Positions 19,507 to 28,148 are shown, counted from the stretch's first letter. The stretch: DNA of 64,000 nt from Fusibacter tunisiensis (GCF_016908355.1 NZ_JAFBDT010000001.1:124001-188000); one strand, 5' to 3'. A program made the numbers and translations. The notes: generated by a model not told the origin, from the letters alone.

Positions 19507-20036
19507 AAATGAATGTCGCAAATCAATTAACGATTCTTAGAATTTTAATGATTCCATTTTTTATATTCTTTCTATTGACCGGGCAATCGATTCTTGCTTT
19601 GATTTTTTTTGCCACGGCTTCGTTTACAGATTTTTTAGACGGCTATTTGGCAAGGAAGTATCATTTGGTGACGAACTTCGGGAAATTTATGGATCCCTTA
19701 GCAGATAAGTTGCTTGTTACATCTGCATTAATCGGATTTGTAGAACTTGGTGAACTAAAGGCCTGGGTTGTGATTATTATCCTGTCTCGTGAGTTTATTG
19801 TGAGTATTTTTAGAGCAATCGCAGCAGCAGATGGCATTGTTATTGCTGCGAGTTGGTGGGGAAAAGCTAAAACCATTTCTCAAATGATTATGATTATTGT
19901 TTTATTAATGGGTAATTATCCTTTCAGCCTGTTAAATTTTCCAATGGATCAAATTTTGATTTATTTGGCCACCGTGTTAACCGTTATATCAGGTTATGAT
20001 TATATTGTTAAAAACAAGCAAGTGTTGAAAGAATAA
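19503..20036 (+). CDS. pgsA: CDP-diacylglycerol-glycerol-3-phosphate 3-phosphatidyltransferase
   Basis: PgsA is a membrane enzyme making phosphatidylglycerol phosphate. The 177-residue protein has the full CDP-alcohol phosphatidyltransferase signature D-G-x2-A-R-x(n)-G-x3-D-x3-D, seen as DGYLAR then GKFMDPLAD, and about five hydrophobic segments. It overlaps rimO by 4 nt (ATGA). The pgsA-cinA-recA-rny order is widespread in Bacillota. Confidence 0.95.
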   Translation: MKMNVANQLTILRILMIPFFIFFLLTGQSILALIFFATASFTDFLDGYLARKYHLVTNFGKFMDPLADKLLVTSALIGFVELGELKAWVVIIILSREFIVSIFRAIAAADGIVIAASWWGKAKTISQMIMIIVLLMGNYPFSLLNFPMDQILIYLATVLTVISGYDYIVKNKQVLKE

Positions 20037-20040
20037 TCTT

Positions 20041-20074
20041 AGGTTGACATAATTTAATTATGTCAACCTATTTT
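20041..20074 (+). terminator. Perfect hairpin after pgsA
   Basis: AGGTTGACATAA (20041-20052) and TTATGTCAACCT (20058-20069) form a 12-bp perfect stem, followed by ATTTTG. The T-run is short and the cinA Shine-Dalgarno begins a few bases later, so it may attenuate rather than fully terminate. Confidence 0.6.
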
Positions 20075-20086
20075 GATGGAGGCAAT

Positions 20087-21322
20087 ATGAAAGCTGGAAT
20101 ATTAGCAATTGGGACTGAATTGTTGATGGGCAAAACTGTAAATACCAATGCAACCTATCTGAGTCAGGAACTTCATAAATTAGGGATCAGTGTGTATTAT
20201 CATTATACTGTAGGGGATAATCCTGAAAGAATTGCGAAACACTTTAAACAACTTATGGAGATGTGTGATCTTGTTTTTACAACAGGTGGTTTAGGACCAA
20301 CTTTAGATGATATCACCAAAGAGATAATAGCAGATGTATTGGGCCTTGATATGGTTTTGGATCCTCATAGTTTAGAGCGCATTAAAACAAGATTTAAAAT
20401 GTTTAATAGAGAAATGCCTGAATCTAACACGCGCCAAGCGTATTTTCCTGAAGGCGCTATTATTTTAGATAACGAGCAAGGAACGGCACCTGCTTGTATA
20501 ATTGAGGCAAAAGAGTATAATACAGGGATTTTGGTCATGCCTGGGCCACCTAAAGAATTAAAACATATATTTGAATCTCACATAGCTGCATACTTAAAAA
20601 ACAAGGCATTGAACAGTATGACGTCTAAATATTTAAGTATTTATGATTTAGGAGAATCCGCTGTTGAAGATCAATTAATGGACTTGATTCAAGGTCAATC
20701 AAATCCTACTTTGGCAACATATGCAGGCGATGGAAAGGTTTTATTAAGAATTACATCTTCAGGTTTAGGAGACCATTCAGATAAGCATGCAGTTGAGAGG
20801 CTCTGCGAACAGATCAAGAGTCGTATCGGCGATTACATTGTATCTGAAAATGGAGAGGACCTAGAAGTGGTTGTAATGAATCAATTGTTGGCCAGAGGCA
20901 TTAAAATTGCATTTGCTGAATCGTGTACAGGTGGTTTGTTGAGTTATACCTTTATTAGACATCCTGGCGCTTCAGATGTCGTTGCGACGTCTTTGGTTAC
21001 TTATAGCAATTTATCGAAATCAACTTATTTGGGTGTAAAAACAGATACACTTACAAATTATGGGGCAGTAAGCCATCAAACTTGCTACGAAATGGTCAAA
21101 GGAGTTGCAGAGAGTTCTGGTGCTGAAATTGCAATTAGCACAACTGGAATTGCAGGCCCAGGCGGTGGTTCGAGTGAAAAACCAGTTGGCCTGGTTTATA
21201 TTGGAATATATTATAATGGTGAAATCATGACGGTTGAAAACAAATTTACTGGGGATCGTGAGAGCATACAAAGAAGAACGGTAAATAAAGCCTTAAAGCT
21301 TGCTTATGACTTAATGAATTGA
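20087..21322 (+). CDS. cinA: CinA family protein, putative nicotinamide-nucleotide amidase
   Basis: A 411-residue protein with an N-terminal MoaB/MogA-like domain (GTELLMGKTVNTNATYLS, TGGLGPTLDD; about 1-165) and a C-terminal PncC domain (AESCTGGLLSY, TGIAGPGGGS; about 255-410). In studied species the C-terminal domain deamidates NMN and the N-terminal domain has ADP-ribose pyrophosphatase activity. ATG 20087 has ATGGAGG just upstream; a 27-nt longer frame starts inside the preceding hairpin and is unlikely. It lies next to recA, as in competence-associated arrangements. Confidence 0.93.
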   Translation: MKAGILAIGTELLMGKTVNTNATYLSQELHKLGISVYYHYTVGDNPERIAKHFKQLMEMCDLVFTTGGLGPTLDDITKEIIADVLGLDMVLDPHSLERIKTRFKMFNREMPESNTRQAYFPEGAIILDNEQGTAPACIIEAKEYNTGILVMPGPPKELKHIFESHIAAYLKNKALNSMTSKYLSIYDLGESAVEDQLMDLIQGQSNPTLATYAGDGKVLLRITSSGLGDHSDKHAVERLCEQIKSRIGDYIVSENGEDLEVVVMNQLLARGIKIAFAESCTGGLLSYTFIRHPGASDVVATSLVTYSNLSKSTYLGVKTDTLTNYGAVSHQTCYEMVKGVAESSGAEIAISTTGIAGPGGGSSEKPVGLVYIGIYYNGEIMTVENKFTGDRESIQRRTVNKALKLAYDLMN

Positions 21323-21358
21323 CAAATAATGGAAATTACGATAAACTTAATTTAATGG

Positions 21359-21386
21359 TTGCAGTTTATGTGTGGTATGTTATAAT
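21359..21386 (+). promoter_or_regulatory. Promoter of recA
   Basis: TTGCAG (21359-21364) and TATAAT (21381-21386) are 16 bp apart, with TG at 21378-21379 giving an extended -10. A LexA operator starts 7 nt downstream of the -10. Confidence 0.72.
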
Positions 21387-21392
21387 CAAATA

Positions 21393-21404
21393 GAACAAGT
21401 GTTC
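21393..21404 (+). promoter_or_regulatory. LexA operator (SOS box) of recA
   Basis: GAAC-AAGT-GTTC matches the Bacillus-type SOS box GAAC-N4-GTTC exactly and is embedded in a 16-bp near-perfect palindrome (21391-21406). Its position over the transcription start predicts repression by the LexA encoded at 29857. Confidence 0.88.
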
Positions 21405-21427
21405 TAAAATAAAAGGTGGGTGTATGT

Positions 21428-22456
21428 ATGAGTGAAAGACAAAAAGCGCTTGATAACGTATTGGGACAAATAGAAAAACAGTTTGGTAAAGGGTCTATAA
21501 TGAAATTGGGAGATGAATCTGCAAAAATAAATGTAGAGAGTATCCCTACAGGATCCATTGACTTAGATATTGCATTGGGTATAGGTGGTATTCCAAAAGG
21601 GAGAATCGTTGAAATTTATGGACCAGAATCTTCAGGAAAGACAACTGTCACACTGCATATGATTGCTGAAGCTCAAAAACGTGGTGGTGTTGCAGCATTT
21701 ATAGATGCAGAACATGCTCTAGATCCTGCCTATGCAAAAAATATTGGTGTTAATATTGACGAGTTGATTGTTTCTCAACCTGACACTGGTGAACAAGCAC
21801 TTGAAATTGTAGATGCACTGGTTAGAAGTGGTGCTATAGATATAGTGGTAATAGATTCAGTTGCAGCCTTAACGCCAAAAGCAGAAATAACGGGAGAAAT
21901 GGGCGATTCTCATATGGGCTTACAAGCACGGTTGATGTCTCAAGCCCTTAGAAAGTTAACCGCTATAATTAACAAATCACATTGTACGGTTGTTTTCATT
22001 AATCAATTGCGTATGAAAATTGGCGTCATGTTTGGAAATCCTGAAACAACAACTGGTGGAAATGCACTTAAATTCTATGCGTCAATTCGATTGGATGTCA
22101 GACGAATTGACTCAATTAAAAAAGATTCTGAAATAATAGGCAATAGGACGCGTGTTAAAGTAGTAAAAAACAAGGTAGCACCTCCCTTTAAACAAGCAGA
22201 ATTTGATATTATGTACGGCGTTGGAATTTCAAAGGAAGGCAGCATTCTCGATGTCGCTGCAGGTGCAGATATTATCCAAAAATCAGGTTCATGGTACAGC
22301 TATGACGGCAATAAAGTAGGTCAAGGCCGTGAAAATGTCAAAGAATATTTAATTCAAAATCCAGAAATCTGTGATGAAATTGAACAAAAAGTTAGGGCAT
22401 TTTACAACTTAGCAGCCGACGTTGACAAGACAGCTGCAAAAGCAGACTCAGAATAA
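21428..22456 (+). CDS. recA: Recombinase RecA
   Basis: RecA drives strand exchange and triggers LexA self-cleavage. The 342-residue protein has Walker [10 protein letters not shown], the DNA-binding loop L1 region ([15 protein letters not shown]), the [22 protein letters not shown] segment (positions about 195-216) and a C-terminal domain. I chose ATG 21428, 8 nt after AAAGGTGG; the ATG at 21424 is out of frame and an upstream in-frame start would lie in the ribosome-binding site. Confidence 0.98.
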   Translation: MSERQKALDNVLGQIEKQFGKGSIMKLGDESAKINVESIPTGSIDLDIALGIGGIPKGRIVEIYGPESSGKTTVTLHMIAEAQKRGGVAAFIDAEHALDPAYAKNIGVNIDELIVSQPDTGEQALEIVDALVRSGAIDIVVIDSVAALTPKAEITGEMGDSHMGLQARLMSQALRKLTAIINKSHCTVVFINQLRMKIGVMFGNPETTTGGNALKFYASIRLDVRRIDSIKKDSEIIGNRTRVKVVKNKVAPPFKQAEFDIMYGVGISKEGSILDVAAGADIIQKSGSWYSYDGNKVGQGRENVKEYLIQNPEICDEIEQKVRAFYNLAADVDKTAAKADSE

Positions 22457-22489
22457 GAGTTTGTCTATGTTTGAGATGGTTCACTGCTC

Positions 22490-22518
22490 TTGACAGTTTG
22501 CATAAAAGCATATAAAAT
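22490..22518 (+). promoter_or_regulatory. Promoter of rny
   Basis: Perfect TTGACA (22490-22495) with TAAAAT (22513-22518) at 17 bp. An alternative TATAAA at 22511 would be spaced 15 bp. Confidence 0.6.
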
Positions 22519-22557
22519 TAAATGGATAGGTATATATTTTAATACCATTAAAATTTA

Positions 22558-22583
22558 GTTAAGACCAGTTCACTGGTCTTAAC
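22558..22583 (+). promoter_or_regulatory. Perfect hairpin in the rny leader
   Basis: GTTAAGACCAG and CTGGTCTTAAC form an 11-bp perfect stem with a TTCA loop, ending 8 nt before the purine-rich ribosome-binding site. ATTTATG follows rather than a long T-run. It could be a weak terminator for recA, or a leader element controlling rny. Confidence 0.55.
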
Positions 22584-22597
22584 ATTTATGCAAGGGG

Positions 22598-24154
22598 GTG
22601 AACGACATAAACGTACCAGTATATTTAGTAGTTATTATTGGCGGTGTATTGGCTTTCATTGGTGTTGGAATTGGTTACATGCTGAGAAAGAGTACAGCTG
22701 AAAAATTGATTTTAAGTGCTGAATTTAAGGCCAAAGAAATTTTAGCTGAAGCAGCTAAAAACGCGGAGTCATTAAAAAAAGAAAAAGTTTTGGAAGCGAA
22801 AGATGAAGCACATCAAATTCGTAAAGAAATTGATCGTGAGACTAAAGATCGACGTGCTGAGATGCAAAAACTTGAACGTAGAAATCTTCAAAAGGAAGAA
22901 GCACTGGATCGAAAATCAGCCAACTTGGAAGTCAAAGAAGAAAAGATGGCAGCCAAGCTAAGAAGCATAGAGAACAAAGAGTCCGAAGTTGATGCTCTAT
23001 ATGAAAAACAAATTAGTGAGTTGGAACGTATTTCAGAGTTAACAATTGAAGAAGCGAAGTCTCAATTGCTTGCAGACATTGAAAAAGAGGTAAAACATGA
23101 TGCGGTTCTTTTAATGAAAGACATTGAAGGAAAAGCAAAAGAGGAAGCAACAAAGAAAGCAAAAGATGTGTTGGCACATGCAATTCAAAAGTGTGCGGCA
23201 GATTATGTTGCAGAAACAACTGTTTCCTTGGTTAATCTTCCAAACGATGAAATGAAGGGGCGAATTATTGGTAGAGAAGGTCGTAATATTAGAGCGCTTG
23301 AAACTTTAACGGGCGTAGACTTGATTATTGATGATACACCAGAAGCTGTTATTTTATCTTCATTTGATCCAATTAGAAGAGAAATTGCACGTGTTGCACT
23401 TGAAAAACTGATTATTGATGGTAGAATTCATCCAGCTCGAATTGAAGAGATGGTAGAGAAATCTAAAAAAGAAATTGATCAGTTAATTAAGACAGAAGGT
23501 GAAAATGCAACTTTTGAAGTTGGTATTCACAACCTTCACCCAGAATTGATTAAACTTGTTGGTCGTTTAAAGTACCGTACAAGTTATGGTCAAAACGTTT
23601 TGAAGCATTCTATTGAAGTTGCGCATTTAGCTGGACTTATGGCAGCTGAAATTGGCGCAGATGTGAAAATTGCAAAACGCGCAGGTTTATTGCATGATAT
23701 TGGTAAAGCTGTAGATCATGATTTAGAAGGAACACATATTGAACTTGGTATGCAGATTCTTAAAAAGTATCGGGAATCAAAAGCTGTAATTCACGCAATG
23801 AGTACACATCACGGTGACTATGAACCAGAAACAGTTGAAGCAGTTCTTGTAACTGCGGCAGATGCACTTTCTGCTGCAAGACCAGGCGCAAGACGTGAAA
23901 CGCTAGACACATATATTAAGCGTCTTGAATCTTTGGAAGGTATTGCTAACAGCTATGATGGTGTTGATAAGTCATTTGCAATTCAAGCGGGACGAGAAGT
24001 ACGAGTTGTTGTTATTCCAGAAAAGATAAACGACGATGATATGTTTATGCTTGCTCGAGAAATTAGCAAGAAGATTGAAGCAGATTTAGATTATCCAGGA
24101 CAAATTAAAGTACATGTTATTCGAGAGTCAAGGGTAACTGATTTTGCTAAGTAG
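22598..24154 (+). CDS. rny: Ribonuclease Y
   Basis: RNase Y is the membrane-anchored endoribonuclease that starts mRNA decay in many Bacillota. The 518-residue protein has an N-terminal membrane helix ([17 protein letters not shown]), a long coiled coil (about 30-200), a KH domain ([13 protein letters not shown]) and an HD domain ([12 protein letters not shown]). The start is unusual: GTG 22598 is in frame but is itself part of the AAGGGGGTG ribosome-binding sequence. A better-spaced but non-standard ATA lies at 22607. Identity is certain; the start is not. Confidence 0.95.
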   Translation: MNDINVPVYLVVIIGGVLAFIGVGIGYMLRKSTAEKLILSAEFKAKEILAEAAKNAESLKKEKVLEAKDEAHQIRKEIDRETKDRRAEMQKLERRNLQKEEALDRKSANLEVKEEKMAAKLRSIENKESEVDALYEKQISELERISELTIEEAKSQLLADIEKEVKHDAVLLMKDIEGKAKEEATKKAKDVLAHAIQKCAADYVAETTVSLVNLPNDEMKGRIIGREGRNIRALETLTGVDLIIDDTPEAVILSSFDPIRREIARVALEKLIIDGRIHPARIEEMVEKSKKEIDQLIKTEGENATFEVGIHNLHPELIKLVGRLKYRTSYGQNVLKHSIEVAHLAGLMAAEIGADVKIAKRAGLLHDIGKAVDHDLEGTHIELGMQILKKYRESKAVIHAMSTHHGDYEPETVEAVLVTAADALSAARPGARRETLDTYIKRLESLEGIANSYDGVDKSFAIQAGREVRVVVIPEKINDDDMFMLAREISKKIEADLDYPGQIKVHVIRESRVTDFAK

Positions 24155-24179
24155 TTGACTATAGAGCTATTAAGAAAAT

Positions 24180-24209
24180 AAGAAGAATTCATTTTGAATT
24201 CTTCTTTTT
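24180..24209 (+). terminator. Rho-independent terminator after rny
   Basis: AAGAAGAATTC (24180-24190) and GAATTCTTCTT (24196-24206) form a perfect 11-bp stem, continuing into a T-run. Confidence 0.88.
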
Positions 24210-24307
24210 AATTAGAATAAAATAAATTTTACAGATGTTTAACAATTCGCACTAGGGGTATATTTCATAGTGTAATGGTTTAAAATGCACTAAGGAGGAT
24301 TCTAATT

Positions 24308-24577
24308 ATGGAAGTACTAAAAGTGGCAACCAAATCTAATCCAAATTCTGTTGCAGGGGCTTTAGTTGGCATCATACGCGAGTCAGGAATTTTAGAAATA
24401 CAGGCAGTTGGTGCTGGGGCATTAAACCAATCTATAAAAGCCATTGCAATTGCACGAGGGTACGTGGCACCAAGTGGTATTGATTTAGTTTTTATTCCTG
24501 CCTTTACTGAAGTTGAAATTAATGGCGAAGTACGAACTGCAATCAAACTCATTGTTCAAAGAAGTCAATTAAAATAG
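24308..24577 (+). CDS. spoVS: Stage V sporulation protein S family protein (copy 1)
   Basis: An 89-residue SpoVS/Alba-like protein with the family core NPNSVAGAL, IQAVGAGALNQSIKAIAIARGY and the PSGIDL segment. SpoVS influences entry into sporulation in B. subtilis, but homologues also occur in non-sporulating bacteria, so sporulation cannot be claimed from this gene. AAGGAGG lies 9 nt before ATG 24308. A close paralogue follows after 11 nt. Confidence 0.9.
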   Translation: MEVLKVATKSNPNSVAGALVGIIRESGILEIQAVGAGALNQSIKAIAIARGYVAPSGIDLVFIPAFTEVEINGEVRTAIKLIVQRSQLK

Positions 24578-24588
24578 GAGGCGTAAAA

Positions 24589-24849
24589 ATGGAAGTTTTA
24601 AAAGTTTCATCAAAATCTAACCCAAATTCTGTCGCAGGGGCTTTAGCTGGTGTGATTAGGGAACACGGAAGTGCTGAAATTCAGGCTGTAGGTGCAGGCG
24701 CAATTAATCAATCTGTTAAAGCCATTGCAATTGCTAGAGGATTCGTTTCACCCTCAGGTATAGATTTGGTTTGCATACCGGCTTTCTCTGACATATTGAT
24801 TGATGGTGAAGAGCGAACTGCAATTAAATTAATTGTACAACCAAGATAG
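24589..24849 (+). CDS. spoVS: Stage V sporulation protein S family protein (copy 2)
   Basis: An 86-residue paralogue of the preceding gene. It shares MEVLKV, SKSNPNSVAGAL, IQAVGAGA and IKAIAIARG-type core segments, but differs through the middle (REHGSAEI in place of RESGILEI) and at the C terminus, so it is a diverged tandem duplicate. It has its own AGGAGG and is followed by a terminator. The pair probably forms one transcript. Confidence 0.9.
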   Translation: MEVLKVSSKSNPNSVAGALAGVIREHGSAEIQAVGAGAINQSVKAIAIARGFVSPSGIDLVCIPAFSDILIDGEERTAIKLIVQPR

Positions 24850-24864
24850 TTTGCCTACAAATAT

Positions 24865-24886
24865 AAGAGCCTAAGGGCTCTTTTTT
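24865..24886 (+). terminator. Rho-independent terminator after the spoVS pair
   Basis: AAGAGCC (24865-24871) pairs with GGCTCTT (24876-24882), followed by T residues. Confidence 0.85.
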
Positions 24887-24888
24887 AA

Positions 24889-24917
24889 TTGTTATTTTTA
24901 TAAAAATAGATTATAAT
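24889..24917 (+). promoter_or_regulatory. Candidate promoter of purB
   Basis: TTGTTA (24889-24894) and TATAAT (24912-24917) are 17 bp apart. A second TATAAT at 24931 has no convincing -35. Confidence 0.5.
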
Positions 24918-24982
24918 GATACAGAAGGTGTATAATAAATCGAATAATGTTAAAAATGTTCGGAAATAGGAGGCAAAATACA

Positions 24983-26410
24983 ATGGAACAGTACTTAAAT
25001 CCCTTAATTGAAAGATATTCTAGTGAAAAGATGCTAAAAATATTTTCGCCATATAACAAATTTTCTAATTGGCGAAAACTATGGATTGCACTTGCGGAGT
25101 CAGAAAAGGCATTGGGCCTTAACATAAGTGATTTACAAATTGATGAGATGAAACAGCATATATATGATATTGATTTTATAAAGGCTGCAAGTTACGAAAA
25201 AAAATTTAGACATGATGTTATGGCCCATGTGCATACTTTTGGAGATCAATGTCCGAATGCCAAGCCAATAATACATCTAGGCGCAACAAGTGCTTATGTT
25301 GGTGACAATACAGATTTAATTGTTATGCGTGAAGCCTTGATGCTTACACAAAAAAAACTTGCAATTTTAATAGATAAATTGGCTGCTTTTGCAAATGAAA
25401 CCAAGCATATACCAACACTTGGTTATACGCATTTCCAGCCAGCTCAGTTAACCACTGTTGGAAAACGTGCGAGTTTGTGGCTTTTGGATCTGGTGATGGA
25501 TTATGAAGATGTGTCTGTATTAATTGATCAAATAAAAATGAGGGGCGTGAAAGGAACAACTGGAACTCAGGCTTCGTTTTTAAGTCTATTTGATGGCAAC
25601 CATGAAAAAGTAATTGCTTTAGATCGTATGGTAGCCAATAAAATGGGATTTAAGGAATCTCTAGCTGTTACTGGACAGACATATACACGTAAATATGATG
25701 CTAAAGTTGCCAATGTACTAAATGGTGTAGCTCTGTCTCTGCATAAGATGACAAATGATATTCGTATGCTTCAATCATTAAAAGAGGTTGAAGAACCTTT
25801 TGAAAAAAATCAAATAGGGTCTTCTGCAATGGCTTATAAACGTAACCCTATGCGAAGTGAGCGGGTTGCATCACTATGCAAATATGTGATGTCTTTGTCT
25901 ACAAGTCCTCAATATGTTGCAGCTACTCAATGGTTTGAACGCACTCTGGATGACAGTGCAAATAAACGTTTGTCAATTTCTGAAGCATTCTTAGCAATAG
26001 ATGCTTGTCTGGATATAAGCAATAATATTGCAACTGGTCTTGTGGTGTATGAAAAAGTGATTGAAAAACACGTTTATGCTGAATTGCCTTTTATGATGAC
26101 AGAAAATATAATCATGGAAGCTGTAAAAAAGGGTGGTGACAGACAAGAATTGCACGAATCTATTCGTGTTCATTCTATGGAAGCTGGGAAAAAGGTAAAA
26201 TTAGAAGGGCTTGAAAATGATTTAATAGATCGAATTGTAAATGACCCTATATTCCATCTGTCTTTAGATGATGTAAAAGCATTAATGAATCCCAAAGACT
26301 ATATTGGACGTAGTATTGAACAAGTTAATGAATTCCTTGAATCACAGGTAGAACCCATTCGAGCAAATCACAGGGAATCACTTGGTGAAATGGTAGATTT
26401 GAAAGTATAA
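24983..26410 (+). CDS. purB: Adenylosuccinate lyase
   Basis: PurB catalyses two fumarate-releasing steps of purine synthesis. The 475-residue protein carries the fumarase/aspartase superfamily signature as GSSAMAYKRNPMRSER, where the KRNP spelling is typical of PurB. It also has TSAYVGDNTDL and THFQPAQLTT. I chose ATG 24983 with AGGAGG 9 nt upstream; an in-frame ATG 36 nt earlier has no ribosome-binding site. It stands alone between two terminators, away from other pur genes. Confidence 0.94.
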   Translation: MEQYLNPLIERYSSEKMLKIFSPYNKFSNWRKLWIALAESEKALGLNISDLQIDEMKQHIYDIDFIKAASYEKKFRHDVMAHVHTFGDQCPNAKPIIHLGATSAYVGDNTDLIVMREALMLTQKKLAILIDKLAAFANETKHIPTLGYTHFQPAQLTTVGKRASLWLLDLVMDYEDVSVLIDQIKMRGVKGTTGTQASFLSLFDGNHEKVIALDRMVANKMGFKESLAVTGQTYTRKYDAKVANVLNGVALSLHKMTNDIRMLQSLKEVEEPFEKNQIGSSAMAYKRNPMRSERVASLCKYVMSLSTSPQYVAATQWFERTLDDSANKRLSISEAFLAIDACLDISNNIATGLVVYEKVIEKHVYAELPFMMTENIIMEAVKKGGDRQELHESIRVHSMEAGKKVKLEGLENDLIDRIVNDPIFHLSLDDVKALMNPKDYIGRSIEQVNEFLESQVEPIRANHRESLGEMVDLKV

Positions 26411-26421
26411 AGCATTAATTT

Positions 26422-26458
26422 AAACCGAAAGTGAATGTATACGCTTTCGGTTTTTATT
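26422..26458 (+). terminator. Rho-independent terminator after purB
   Basis: AACCGAAAGTG (26423-26433) pairs with CGCTTTCGGTT (26442-26452) with one G-U pair, then TTTATTTT. Confidence 0.88.
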
Positions 26459-26504
26459 TTGCTAAAAAGGGTAGTAAGGAAATAGTAAGAAAAAGGAGGA
26501 TATC

Positions 26505-27407
26505 ATGAAAATACTGAGTAAACAAGCGCAAGAAAAAGCAGAAACATATATTGTCAATAATGGACGTTATATTGAAAAATTATTGCTAGAACATTGGTTT
26601 TATGAACCTTGTCCTTCTAAAATCAGTAAAGCCTTAGAGATGTATCAAAACAAAGATGGCGGGTATGGTAATGGTTTGGAGCCTGATTTTCGAATGCCGT
26701 TTTCTTCTGCTGTGGCAACAGCCATTGCACTTGGTATTCTTAAAGATATAAACGCACTTAATAAAAAAAATCCACAAGTGGAAAAAGCGATCGCATATTT
26801 GTGTGACACATATAATGATGCTTACAAAGGGTGGATACCTGTACCACAACATGTTAATTTATACCCACATGCTCCGTGGTGGCATCAAGAGAAAGTAGAA
26901 GGGGAGGTAGATGGCAATCCCTCTGCTGAGCTGGCAGGCTATTTATATGTTCTCAAAGAGGATGTAACAAAATTGGATATCAACCAGATTGTTACATATT
27001 ATTTAGACCGATTGAAAAAAATAAAGACTTTCGAAGAACACGAATTAATTTGTTACACAAAAATGTATGATGTCTTACCAAATAACCTCAATAATCAAAT
27101 GACATCATCATTAATTGAGGGCTATCATAAGTTGGTGAATACAAATGTTTCAGACTGGACGTCTTATGTGCCATATCCCTTAAAATTTATAAGCATCACT
27201 GAAAAATCAATTTTTCCAGTAACAAATGAAGATTTAAATACGAATTTAGACTATATTGTTGAGCATATGGAGGAAGCGGGTGTACTTTCGCCAACTTGGA
27301 AATGGAATCAGTATACAGATGAGTGGCAAATTGCTGAAAGAGAGTGGAAGGGGAAATTAACGCTAGATCACTTATTAATTCTCAAACGCTTCAATCGGCT
27401 TGAGTAA
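26505..27407 (+). CDS. Uncharacterised protein with prenyltransferase-like alpha/alpha-toroid repeat
   Basis: I do not recognise a named family for this 300-residue soluble protein. Near residues 46-60 it has YQNKDGGYGNGLEP, which resembles the QxxDGGW-type repeat of squalene cyclase and prenyltransferase folds. It is rich in Trp and His (PHAPWWH near residue 123, WTSYVPYP, TWKWNQYTDEWQ). There is no signal peptide or membrane segment. AAAAGGAGG precedes ATG 26505. It is a single gene between the purB terminator and the queT promoter. A toroidal helical fold is a reasonable guess; function is unknown. Confidence 0.7.
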   Translation: MKILSKQAQEKAETYIVNNGRYIEKLLLEHWFYEPCPSKISKALEMYQNKDGGYGNGLEPDFRMPFSSAVATAIALGILKDINALNKKNPQVEKAIAYLCDTYNDAYKGWIPVPQHVNLYPHAPWWHQEKVEGEVDGNPSAELAGYLYVLKEDVTKLDINQIVTYYLDRLKKIKTFEEHELICYTKMYDVLPNNLNNQMTSSLIEGYHKLVNTNVSDWTSYVPYPLKFISITEKSIFPVTNEDLNTNLDYIVEHMEEAGVLSPTWKWNQYTDEWQIAEREWKGKLTLDHLLILKRFNRLE

Positions 27408-27414
27408 GAATCAC

Positions 27415-27442
27415 TTTACAAACTATAGAATTGTGGTATACT
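27415..27442 (+). promoter_or_regulatory. Promoter of the preQ1-riboswitch/queT unit
   Basis: TTTACA (27415-27420) and an extended TGG-TATACT (-10 at 27437-27442) are 16 bp apart. Confidence 0.68.
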
Positions 27443-27455
27443 TTATAAGGCAATA

Positions 27456-27491
27456 AAAGTGTTTCCTTGGCACCCACTTTAAAAATCAAGG
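27456..27491 (+). promoter_or_regulatory. preQ1-I (class I) riboswitch aptamer
   Basis: An H-type pseudoknot is readable. P1 is AAAGTG (27456-27461) with CACTTT (27475-27480). P2 is CCTTG (27465-27469) with CAAGG (27487-27491). Loop 2 with the P1 strand includes CACCC as in the class consensus, and loop 3 is A-rich (AAAAAT). It lies between a promoter and a terminator ahead of a QueT-type transporter, the expected target. The assignment rests on manual folding. Confidence 0.75.
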
Positions 27492-27533
27492 GATTGTTTG
27501 TATTTCAATCCTCTTGTTACAAGGGGATTTTTT
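27491..27533 (+). terminator. Riboswitch expression platform: antiterminator and terminator
   Basis: AATCCTCTTG (27507-27516) and CAAGGGGATT (27520-27529) form a 10-bp terminator stem with one G-U pair, followed by T's. A competing antiterminator pairs GGATTG (27491-27496) with CAATCC (27506-27511). Its 5' arm overlaps the last base of P2, so a ligand-bound pseudoknot should favour termination and switch queT off. Confidence 0.72.
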
Positions 27534-27593
27534 GTTGCAATAAATGACAGTTCGAAACCATCCTGTCATAAAACAAAACTAGGAGGTTAATAA

Positions 27594-28070
27594 ATGAATC
27601 GAAATGTAACGTATCTCGTAAAAGCAGGGGTAATTGGAGCACTTTATGTTGTTTTGGTTGCAGTATTTAGTTTTTCAAGCTTTGGACCTATTCAATTTAG
27701 AATCGCAGAAGCATTGACAATACTCCCATACTTTACATCTGCTGCAATACCAGGCTTATTTGTAGGCTGTCTCATTGCCAATATTATTGGTGGTGCTGTT
27801 ATTGGGGACATAATTTTTGGAAGTTTGGCAACGCTATTAGCGGCTTATCTGTCATATAAGCTTCGGAAATTCGAGTATTTGGTACCCGTACCGCCAGTAA
27901 TTATCAATACTATCGTCGTTGGAATACTGTTGAAGGTAGCTTATGGGTTTCCAGAGGGTCTTTTGGCATTAATGAGTGGTGTGTTTTTAGGACAGATGGT
28001 ATCTGCATTTGGAATTGGTTTAATTTTAATCAAAGCTTTAAAACCTTTTTCTAAATTTATTCAAGATTAG
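27594..28070 (+). CDS. queT: QueT family transporter, predicted queuosine-precursor (preQ1) uptake
   Basis: A 158-residue membrane protein of the QueT/COG4708 (DUF988) family with about five hydrophobic helices and the conserved QFRIAEALTILPYFT segment near residues 33-48. QueT proteins are predicted ECF-type S components for preQ0/preQ1. The upstream preQ1-I riboswitch independently supports this specificity. It is a single-gene unit with its own terminator. The energising ECF module must be encoded elsewhere. Confidence 0.88.
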   Translation: MNRNVTYLVKAGVIGALYVVLVAVFSFSSFGPIQFRIAEALTILPYFTSAAIPGLFVGCLIANIIGGAVIGDIIFGSLATLLAAYLSYKLRKFEYLVPVPPVIINTIVVGILLKVAYGFPEGLLALMSGVFLGQMVSAFGIGLILIKALKPFSKFIQD

Positions 28071-28075
28071 CATTG

Positions 28076-28109
28076 AAAAGAATCTCTTAAATTAGAGATT
28101 CTTTTTTTT
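28076..28109 (+). terminator. Rho-independent terminator after queT
   Basis: AAAAGAATCTCT (28076-28087) and AGAGATTCTTTT (28094-28105) pair perfectly, then more T's. Confidence 0.9.
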
Positions 28110-28148
28110 GATTTTATATGGAAATAGGTGGCAAGCATTAAAGGAAAA

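Noticed and set aside
24308-24849. The two spoVS genes as an assembly duplication
   Set aside because: The copies differ throughout at DNA and protein level, so they are true paralogues.
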